This document shows positions 1-5,746 of a stretch of 5,746 nt of DNA, piece after piece. Below the pieces are notes generated by a model. It made no database searches. It was not told where the DNA came from and saw nothing but the letters and a program-made list of their open reading frames with translations. Positions within the stretch are counted from its first letter, which is position 1. Each line of letters opens with the position of its first letter. A program made the translations under genes and the position numbers. The stretch is from positions 1-5,746 of the forward strand of contig CANGVB010000271.1 of NCBI GenBank assembly GCA_947456995.1. Reading direction: 5' to 3'. Origin of the DNA: Bryobacteraceae bacterium. GTDB lineage: Bacteria; Acidobacteriota; Terriglobia; Bryobacterales; Bryobacteraceae.

Positions 1-3000
1 CATGGAGCTTGAAGCTTCCATGGTGCGCTTGGCGTGCGTGATGAAGATGAACTGAGTGTTGTCTGACATCTCTTTCACCAGTTTGGTGAGGCGGATGATG
101 TTGGCTTCGTCCAGCGGCGCATCGACTTCGTCGAGTACGCAGAAGGGGCTGGGTTGGAACTTGAAGATGGCCATCAGGAGGGCCATGGCGGTCATCGCAC
201 GCTCGCCACCGCTGAGCAGCAATACGTTTTGCAGACGCTTGCCGGGCGGTGAGGCGACGATGTCGATGCCACTCTCGTTCACATTGGTGGGATCGGTGAG
301 ACGCATCTCGCCCGAGCCGCCATTGAATAGAATCTGGTAGGTGCCGCGGAAGTACTCGTTGATCTTGTCGAAGGCGTCCTGGAAGCGCTTCTTCGATTCG
401 ACGTCGATTTCCTGGATGGCCTTTTCGGTGTCCTTGATGGAATCGAGCAAGTCTTGACGCTGGGCGTTCAGGAAGTCGTACCGCTGCTGGGACTCTTCGT
501 ACTCCTGCAGGGCATCGGGGTTGACCGGGCCGAGGGCCTCGATCTTGCGGCGCACTTCGGTGTACTTCTCTTCGGCGTCGGCAAGCTGGGTTTCGTCGAG
601 GACGGTTTCTTCGGTGGCGGCCAGTTCGGCTACGGCGATGCCGAGTTCTTTCTGGCAGGTCTCTTCGAGGTGCTTGATGTCGCTCTGCTTACGCACGAGG
701 TCGACTTCGGCAGACTGGCGCTTCTCTGACATCGCAGCCACGTTTTGACGCATGCCGCGGAGTTGGTCTTCGAGGGTAGCGAGTTGGGCGCGGACTTCTT
801 CTTCATCCTTGGCGAGTGCGGCAACGGCGGCCTTGCCTGTCTCGATCTGGGCTGCGAGGTCTGTCGCCTTCTGATCGAGTTCGATGTTGTCGTTGAGCAA
901 CTGGGCACGGTTGACGCCCAGGCGCTCCATCTCGGCTGAGAGGTATTCCTTGCGGCGGCCCTGTTCGTTGAGGGAGTTGTTGAGGCGCTGCACGGCACCG
1001 GTGGCGTTACGCAGGCGTTCTTCACTGCTGGCCAGTTGGGCGCGAAGGGTGGAGTGTTCTTCGTTGGCAGAGTTGTACTGCTGCTGCAGTTGATCGAGGG
1101 CGCCGCGTTCTGCTTCGAGAGCGGCCTCCATGGCAACGCGGGCGAGGTCTTTTTCGGTGCTGCCTTTTTCGAGGCTTTCACGCAGTTCGGTGAGGCGTTT
1201 GCCTTCGCCAGCCAGACGGTCGAGCTCGACGCGGGCATTGGAGAGATAGCGTGCGGCGCGCTGCAGGTCTGTCGCGAGCTGGCGCTGTTCCTGGTCGAGA
1301 ACGAGGGCGCTCTTTTCTTCCTGCTGCTGCTCCTGGCGCAGCTTTTCAAGATCGGCGGCGAGGGCGGTTTGCTCCACTTCAAGCTGTTGCAGACGGGTCG
1401 AGTTCTGCTCGAGTTCGATCTGTTTGGTCTTGTGCTGGGTGTTGAGTTCTTTGAGCTCACGCTTGAGGGCGAGCGGGCCGCTGGAGCTCTTCTTACCGCC
1501 GGTGACTGCGTAGCCGTGATAGCAGACGCCATCGGGGAGCAGGAAGTACACATCCGGATACTGTAGGGCCAGACGCTGGGCCGCTTCGTGATTCTCGGCA
1601 AGGAAGCAGCGGGTGATACGGGGCAGCAGCTCTGCCGGTGCGTATTTGAAACCGTTGGTCATCCGCAGCACTTCGCTGAGACGACCAACGATGCCAGTTT
1701 CAGGGCCGACGGGTGGCTCCTCTACGCGGCCACGAGTGAAGTCGGATTCCGGGTCGGGATGCACCAGGAAGGTGGCGCGCCCTTCGAGATCCTGCTTCAT
1801 CAACTGGATGCCGCGTTGAGCGTCGTCCCACTGATGCACTACTACGTATTCGAGTTCTTCGATCAAGAACTCTTCGGTAGCTTTTTCATAGGCTGTGTCG
1901 ACTTCGATAAAGTCGGCCAGAACACCCATCGGCTTCAGGCCAGTGGCTTCACCCTTGCCGATGGCGGTGAAGAGTTTCTTCACCGAATCGGTAGTGTAGC
2001 TGCGATGGTTGATGATGTCTTCGAGGGAATCGCGACGAGCCTTGAGGCGCGAGGTTTCGGTACGCAGGACGTCCTGTGCGCGGCGGGTGTCGTTTACCTG
2101 CTGGCGGCGGGTGTTGAGTTCTGTCTCGACGTACTTGCGACGGTCGGCGATGTTTTCAAGTGTCATCTGCCGGGCACTGAGTTTTTCGCTCAGCTCGGTG
2201 CGTACTTTTTCGAGGCGTTCGGATTCTGCCTGGGCTTCGGTTTCTTCGCGGGTGGCGCGTTCGATGTTCTTGGTGACACCCTGCTGCTGGGTCTCAACCT
2301 GCGTGAGCTGATTGCGCAGGCGATTCACTTCACCGAGGAGGCTGAAGATCTGCTGGCGGTTGCGTTCGAGCTGGCTGGCTCGCTCGCGCAGTTGCTGCGA
2401 AAGAGTGTCGCGTTGCTTGGACTTTTCTTCCACCTGAGCGCGCAGTTGCTGCGCCTGGGTGTTGAGGTCTGCGGCTTCTTTCTGGGCGGCTTCGAGTTCT
2501 GTGCGGATCTCGGCAAGACGGATTTCGAGGTTGGCGACTTCGGCTTCGCTGGTGGCGAGGCGCTGGTCGATGTTGCCGATCTGTTGGGACTGGCTGCTCA
2601 GTTTGCCGCGGGTGCGCTCGGCTTCGAGCTCGTACTCGGCCAGTTGCTTGCGGGCTGCGGTGAGGGCGGCTTCGACTTCGAAGAAGCGGGCACGCTGCTT
2701 TTGCTGCTCTGCGTCCTGAACGGCAAGTGCGGCAGAGGTTTCGTTGAAGGCAGTGGTGGATTCGCCGAGTTCGAGGGCAACCTTGGCGGCTTCGCGCTCG
2801 AGGTAGCGGAAGCGGTTAGAGAGGACTAGTTTGACATGGCCATCGAGCTCGGTTTTGAGCTCTTCATAACGCTTGGCCTTGGCGGCCTGACGCTTCAGGC
2901 TGTTTACCTGGCGGCCTACTTCTTCGAGGATGTCGAAGACGCGGTTGAGGTTCTGGCGGGCGCTCTCGAGGCGGCTTTCGGCCAGACGGCGGCGGGTTTT

Positions 3001-3579
3001 GAATTTGGTAATGCCGGCGGCTTCTTCGATGATGGCGCGGCGATCCATTGGTTTGTTCGACAGAATCTGGCCGATGCGGCCCTGTTCGATGATGGCGTAG
3101 CTTTCCGGGCCGAGGCCGGAACCCATGAAGACATCCTGGATGTCACGCAGGCGGGCGATCTTGCCGTCGATCAGGTATTCGCTGTCGCCAGAACGATAGA
3201 GGCGACGGGTGACAGTGATTTCGCGGGCACTCTTGGGCTTTTCAACTTCTTCTTCTTCCGGTTTGGCGTCAGACTTTTCCCGCGGGAGCACGCGTTCGAG
3301 AAAGCTGCCGTCAGAATCTACCATTGAGATGGTGACGCTGGCCATGCCAAGGGGTTTGCGGTCTTTGGTTCCTGCGAAGATGACATCTTCCATGCGGCCG
3401 CCACGAAGACTCTTGGCGGATTGCTCACCGAGGACCCAACTGATGGCGTCGCTCAAATTCGATTTGCCGCAACCGTTGGGGCCAACAATAGCCGCAACGC
3501 CTTCGCCCTGGAAGCGCATTTCGGTACGGTCGCAAAAAGACTTAAAGCCTTGTAATTCGAGGCGTTTGAGTTTTAGCAA
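1..3579 (-). CDS. smc: Chromosome segregation ATPase SMC (3' end cut by window edge)
   Basis: SMC is the ATPase core of bacterial condensin. In the family it dimerises at its hinge, binds the ScpA kleisin and ScpB, and loads on and extrudes chromosomal DNA in the cytoplasm. The reading frame is open for 1193 codons from a TTG start. The N-terminal lobe begins LKLKRLELQGFKSF, with Walker A GPNGCGKSN at residues 33-41 (Lys39), Arg59 in KSLRGGRMEDVIFAG, and the Q-loop region YAIIEQGRIGQIL near 160-172. Coiled-coil arms, rich in E, Q, R, A and L, cover about 175-525 and 700-1010. The hinge lies at about 535-695. The C-terminal lobe has signature LSGGERA (1122-1128), Walker B FCVLDEVD (catalytic Glu1151), D-loop APLDEAN, and the H-loop His1182 in ITHAKRTME. 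Bacterial SMC proteins are about 1150-1300 residues, so perhaps 20-40 residues are missing at the left edge. The start is set by the conserved N-terminus and a good ribosome-binding site. Oddities are a charged insertion at about 99-119 and atypical hinge glycines. No frameshift was seen. Identity is secure. Confidence 0.97.
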   Translation of the reverse strand, partial: MLKLKRLELQGFKSFCDRTEMRFQGEGVAAIVGPNGCGKSNLSDAISWVLGEQSAKSLRGGRMEDVIFAGTKDRKPLGMASVTISMVDSDGSFLERVLPREKSDAKPEEEEVEKPKSAREITVTRRLYRSGDSEYLIDGKIARLRDIQDVFMGSGLGPESYAIIEQGRIGQILSNKPMDRRAIIEEAAGITKFKTRRRLAESRLESARQNLNRVFDILEEVGRQVNSLKRQAAKAKRYEELKTELDGHVKLVLSNRFRYLEREAAKVALELGESTTAFNETSAALAVQDAEQQKQRARFFEVEAALTAARKQLAEYELEAERTRGKLSSQSQQIGNIDQRLATSEAEVANLEIRLAEIRTELEAAQKEAADLNTQAQQLRAQVEEKSKQRDTLSQQLRERASQLERNRQQIFSLLGEVNRLRNQLTQVETQQQGVTKNIERATREETEAQAESERLEKVRTELSEKLSARQMTLENIADRRKYVETELNTRRQQVNDTRRAQDVLRTETSRLKARRDSLEDIINHRSYTTDSVKKLFTAIGKGEATGLKPMGVLADFIEVDTAYEKATEEFLIEELEYVVVHQWDDAQRGIQLMKQDLEGRATFLVHPDPESDFTRGRVEEPPVGPETGIVGRLSEVLRMTNGFKYAPAELLPRITRCFLAENHEAAQRLALQYPDVYFLLPDGVCYHGYAVTGGKKSSSGPLALKRELKELNTQHKTKQIELEQNSTRLQQLEVEQTALAADLEKLRQEQQQEEKSALVLDQEQRQLATDLQRAARYLSNARVELDRLAGEGKRLTELRESLEKGSTEKDLARVAMEAALEAERGALDQLQQQYNSANEEHSTLRAQLASSEERLRNATGAVQRLNNSLNEQGRRKEYLSAEMERLGVNRAQLLNDNIELDQKATDLAAQIETGKAAVAALAKDEEEVRAQLATLEDQLRGMRQNVAAMSEKRQSAEVDLVRKQSDIKHLEETCQKELGIAVAELAATEETVLDETQLADAEEKYTEVRRKIEALGPVNPDALQEYEESQQRYDFLNAQRQDLLDSIKDTEKAIQEIDVESKKRFQDAFDKINEYFRGTYQILFNGGSGEMRLTDPTNVNESGIDIVASPPGKRLQNVLLLSGGERAMTAMALLMAIFKFQPSPFCVLDEVDAPLDEANIIRLTKLVKEMSDNTQFIFITHAKRTMEASSSM

Positions 3580-3588
3580 TGGATTGAT

Positions 3589-3594
3589 CCCCTC
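3589..3594 (-). promoter_or_regulatory. Ribosome-binding site of smc, supporting the TTG start
   Basis: On the minus strand GAGGGG lies 9 bases upstream of the TTG codon at 3579-3577. No ATG or GTG in this frame lies near the conserved MLKLKRLELQGF N-terminus. The motif therefore decides the start in favour of TTG, a less common initiator. Later in-frame ATG codons, such as the one in the TEM stretch near residue 20, would delete the first beta-strand of the ATPase head. Confidence 0.7.
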
Positions 3595-3735
3595 GCAGAA
3601 AGTAAGACTTCGCCGACCGCGAACTTTCAGAACAGAAAGGCAGTCAGCACTCGGGGGGGAGTGATTTCAGACTAAACCAGGATTCGCGCAAAGTAAAGCG
3701 GCATCGGCTATCTTGTGGGTAGGAAGTTTTCAGCT

Positions 3736-3747
3736 ACAACCTGTTGT
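3736..3747. repeat. Small inverted repeat ACAAC-CT-GTTGT, possible operator half-sites
   Basis: A perfect 5-bp inverted repeat with a 2-base centre sits 39 bases upstream of the TAGAAT hexamer in front of the receptor gene. The size and symmetry would suit a dimeric regulator, but a dyad this short is expected by chance fairly often. No second copy was noticed in the intergenic region. Functional assignment is inference only. Confidence 0.25.
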
Positions 3748-3786
3748 GGTGATTTCGGGGTTGGCCAGATCGTTGTCAAGATGCGG

Positions 3787-3792
3787 TAGAAT
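3787..3792 (+). promoter_or_regulatory. Possible -10 element of the receptor gene
   Basis: TAGAAT matches the TATAAT consensus at five of six positions and ends 10 bases before the ATG at 3803. A transcript starting 6-9 bases after it would begin at or a few bases before the start codon, giving an essentially leaderless mRNA. In agreement, no Shine-Dalgarno-like GGAGG is visible directly upstream of the ATG. Against it, no good -35 hexamer sits at 16-18 bases: TTGGCC at 3761-3766 would leave a 20-base spacer, and TTGTCA at 3773-3778 is too close. The promoter may lie further upstream instead. Confidence 0.35.
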
Positions 3793-3802
3793 TCACGCAG
3801 CT

Positions 3803-5746
3803 ATGTTGCTTAAAGTCTTTCTGATGATGACGCTCTGCGCCTCCATGTTTGCGCAAGAGTTCCGCTCTACAATTTCTGGCCGGGTGACGGACCCATCTGG
3901 CGCATCCATACCAAGTGCAAAAGTAATCGCGACCGAAGCCAATACCGGCGCAAAGGCGGAAGCCACTACCAGTGCGGACGGCGAATACACGCTGCCGTTT
4001 CTGGCTCCCGGGCCCTACCAACTATCGGCTGAGGTGCAGGGTTTCAAGAAGTACACCCAGAGCGGCATCACGCTCGGTACCAACGTCCGTGTTTCGCAAG
4101 ACATCGTTCTGCAGGTTGGAAGCCAGGCCGAATCGGTTACCGTCACTGCAGACGTCGCGCTACTGTCTACAGCTTCCGCTAGCGTCGGCCAGGTGATTAC
4201 GTCGAGCCAGATTGAAAATATGCCGATGAACGGCCGCACCGCTCTGACTCTGGCCCAGTTGGCCTATGGCGTTACTCCATCCAGCGATCCCCGCTTTACT
4301 CGCCCCTTCGACAACGCCGGGCCTTCCGGTTTCTCAATGGGTGGCGGGCAGGCACAATCGAACGAGCTACTGCTTGATGGCGCACCCGACATGACCCGCA
4401 ATCGTCGCGTTGCCTACAATCCCCCGGTGGATTCTGTCGCCGAAGTGAAGGTGGAAGCGTTTCAGCCGGATGCGGCTTATGGCAACACTTCTGGTGGCAC
4501 CGTCAATGTCGTGATGAAGGGCGGCACCAATGAGTTTCATGGCAGCTTGTATGAGTTCAACCAGGTGTCTGCACTGAAGGCGACGCCGTTCTTTACCAAT
4601 GCGTCCAATCAGCGCAAGCCTGTTACCCGCTTCAATCAATACGGCGGATCGATCGGCGGCCCGATCTGGATCCCGAAGTTGTACAACGGCAAGAACAAGC
4701 TCTTCTTCTTCTTTACCTACGAAGGCATCAAGCAGTCTGAGCCTGAACCCACGTTCTCGACGATTCCTTCGGCGGCGCAACGCCGGGGTGACTTTAGTGC
4801 GCTCACCTCGCAAGGGGTAACCATTTACGACCCCAACACTGGCGTGCTCAACAACGGGATCATTACCCGCCAGCCTTTTGCAGGCAACATCATTCCGGCC
4901 AACCGGATCAGCCCGATTTCTACAAACATTCTGAATTTCCTGCCGGCGCCCAATGCCACTGGCAGCGCTATTGGCGAAAACAATCGCTTCGACAACGCGG
5001 TTCGCAGCGACAATTTCTCGAGCTATGTGGGCCGGCTCGATTGGAACATCTCCGATCGTCACAAGCTCTTCTTCAACATGCGTCAAAACGATCGTGTCGA
5101 AAATCGTGGCAACCGCTACAACAACATTGTTTCGGGAAACTTTCTGAGCCGTGTTAACTGGGGCTTCCTCTTTGACGACGTCTACACCGCGACTCCCACG
5201 CTGCTCTTCAACACTCGTGTCAACTGGAACCGCTTCGTCGAGGGCAGCACCCGCCCGAGTGATGGCTTCGACTTTACGAGTCTTGGTCTCCCATCTTCGC
5301 TGCGGGCGAGCAGCACCAGGAACGTTTTCCCGCGTATTGACTTTGCCAATTTCAGTGATTTCGGAGATTCTGGTGGCGACCGGACCCCCTTTGATACCTT
5401 CCAGATTTTCGAAAGCATCACCAAGATCACTGGCAAGCACAACCTGAAGTTTGGTGCCGATCTCCGCAAGCAGATTGAAAGCTCAAATGCTTTCGGCAAT
5501 TCCAGCGGCCTCTACACTTTTGGCCCGGAATGGACTCGTGCCGCTTCTAACGCCGCTAACGCGCGCATCGGCCAGGATCTCGCCGGTATGCTGCTCGGCT
5601 TGCCAACTGCCGGCAACTTCCAGGTTGCAGCTTCGCGCACGAACCAGTCTTACTACAGCGCGTTCTTCATTCAGGACGACTGGCGCATCCGCAACAACCT
5701 GACCTTGAACATTGGCCTGCGCTACGAATCAGAAACCGGCACCACC
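3803..5746 (+). CDS. Oar-like TonB-dependent outer-membrane receptor with carboxypeptidase-regulatory-like N-domain (3' end cut)
   Basis: This is probably an outer-membrane beta-barrel that takes up a ligand with energy from TonB-ExbB-ExbD; the substrate cannot be read from the sequence. The frame is open for 648 codons to the right edge. Residues 1-17 form a signal peptide (MLLKVFLMMTLCASMFA, then QEF). Residues about 22-105 match the carboxypeptidase-regulatory-like fold: ISGRVTDPSGASIPSAKV, then ADGEYTLPFLAPGPYQL and a GFKKY turn. A linker with SVTVTAD leads to a plug-like region at about 115-247, containing NELLLDGAPD (187-196) and YGNTSGGTVNVVMKGGTNEF (226-245). Barrel strands follow, including KLFFFFTYEG (299-308), YVGRLDWN and FFIQDDW (621-627). 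Such proteins are usually about 1000-1200 residues, so roughly the last 40 percent is missing. The ATG at 3803 is chosen because the signal peptide follows at once. In-frame TTG at 3773 and GTG at 3749 are alternatives, because the frame stays open back to a TGA at 3662. No TonB box was identified. Confidence 0.93.
   Translation, partial: MLLKVFLMMTLCASMFAQEFRSTISGRVTDPSGASIPSAKVIATEANTGAKAEATTSADGEYTLPFLAPGPYQLSAEVQGFKKYTQSGITLGTNVRVSQDIVLQVGSQAESVTVTADVALLSTASASVGQVITSSQIENMPMNGRTALTLAQLAYGVTPSSDPRFTRPFDNAGPSGFSMGGGQAQSNELLLDGAPDMTRNRRVAYNPPVDSVAEVKVEAFQPDAAYGNTSGGTVNVVMKGGTNEFHGSLYEFNQVSALKATPFFTNASNQRKPVTRFNQYGGSIGGPIWIPKLYNGKNKLFFFFTYEGIKQSEPEPTFSTIPSAAQRRGDFSALTSQGVTIYDPNTGVLNNGIITRQPFAGNIIPANRISPISTNILNFLPAPNATGSAIGENNRFDNAVRSDNFSSYVGRLDWNISDRHKLFFNMRQNDRVENRGNRYNNIVSGNFLSRVNWGFLFDDVYTATPTLLFNTRVNWNRFVEGSTRPSDGFDFTSLGLPSSLRASSTRNVFPRIDFANFSDFGDSGGDRTPFDTFQIFESITKITGKHNLKFGADLRKQIESSNAFGNSSGLYTFGPEWTRAASNAANARIGQDLAGMLLGLPTAGNFQVAASRTNQSYYSAFFIQDDWRIRNNLTLNIGLRYESETGTT

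Larger units (their letters stand above)
3580..3802. other. Divergent intergenic region between smc and the receptor gene
   Basis: This 223-base stretch separates two genes transcribed away from each other, so it should carry both promoters and no terminator. I see no gene in it: open frames here are extensions of the frames of the flanking genes, without their own ribosome-binding site. For smc, a weak pair on the minus strand is TTTACT (complement of 3692-3697) and TAGTCT (complement of 3669-3674) with a 17-base spacer. It matches the sigma-70 consensus at only 4 and 3 of 6 positions, so it is only a possibility, and it would leave a leader of about 80 bases. Other visible details are a G7 run at 3653-3659, a 5-bp dyad CTTTC-N6-GAAAG at 3624-3639, and the tighter dyad listed separately at 3736-3747. 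Confidence 0.75.

Noticed and set aside
630..1601. A 323-codon open frame on the minus strand in another frame of smc
   Set aside because: The product is S/P/R/K-rich with no domain. The overlapping smc frame shows continuous coiled-coil and hinge sequence with all family motifs, so this is an off-frame shadow.
1588..2829. A 413-codon open frame on the plus strand, antisense to smc
   Set aside because: It is in exact codon register with smc, so its stops correspond to TTA, CTA and TCA codons in smc, which are rare in this GC-rich gene. Its predicted protein is an unnatural G/F/L/E-rich complement of a coiled coil, and it has no recognisable domain. Its end at 2827-2829 is simply a CTA Leu codon of smc.
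3247..3258. TTC trinucleotide run as a phase-variable microsatellite
   Set aside because: Only four units, and a change in unit number would keep the frame. It encodes part of the acidic SMC insertion.
3624..3639. CTTTC-N6-GAAAG hairpin as a terminator or operator
   Set aside because: The stem is only 5 bp and AT-rich without a U-tract, and it lies in the smc leader between divergent genes, where a terminator is not expected.
3209..3664. A plus-strand open frame spanning the smc start and the intergenic region
   Set aside because: Most of it is antisense to the conserved SMC ATP-binding lobe, it has no plausible ribosome-binding site, and its product is S/R-rich low-complexity sequence.
4367..5440. 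A 357-codon open frame on the minus strand opposite the receptor gene
   Set aside because: The plus-strand receptor frame has a signal peptide, regulatory-like domain, plug and barrel motifs throughout. The antisense product has no recognisable domain and is explained by GC-rich codon choice.

Overview
The window holds two large divergent protein-coding genes, each cut by a window edge, separated by a 223-base intergenic region. I see no RNA gene, insertion sequence, CRISPR array or transposon-like structure. The sequence points to an acidobacterium, most likely a Solibacter/Bryobacter-type member of Acidobacteriota. The reasons are an Oar-like TonB-dependent outer-membrane receptor with an N-terminal carboxypeptidase-regulatory-like domain, its wording (for example the LFFFF strand and the FIQDDW motif), and a charged insertion in the head of SMC that I recall from acidobacterial SMC proteins. 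This assignment rests on family recognition, not on a search.

Left part (1-3579, minus strand): smc, the chromosome-segregation/condensin ATPase. It starts at a TTG codon at 3579-3577 behind a GAGGGG ribosome-binding site and is open for 1193 codons to the left edge without an in-frame stop or frameshift. All the head motifs (Walker A, signature, Walker B, D-loop, H-loop), both coiled-coil arms and the hinge are present. Only the last few tens of residues lie outside the window.

Middle (3580-3802): a divergent promoter region. It holds the smc leader, a weak possible smc promoter, a small perfect inverted repeat (3736-3747) and a TAGAAT hexamer 10 bases before the ATG of the right-hand gene.

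Right part (3803-5746, plus strand): the first 648 codons of a TonB-dependent receptor of the Oar-like type: signal peptide, regulatory-like beta-sandwich domain, plug and the first part of the beta-barrel. It runs off the right edge.

The two genes have no obvious functional link. One acts on the chromosome in the cytoplasm, the other in the outer membrane, so their adjacency probably reflects only shared upstream DNA. I did not find a convincing undescribed system. The points most worth a second look are the charged SMC head insertion, the altered SMC hinge glycines and the possibly leaderless receptor mRNA.
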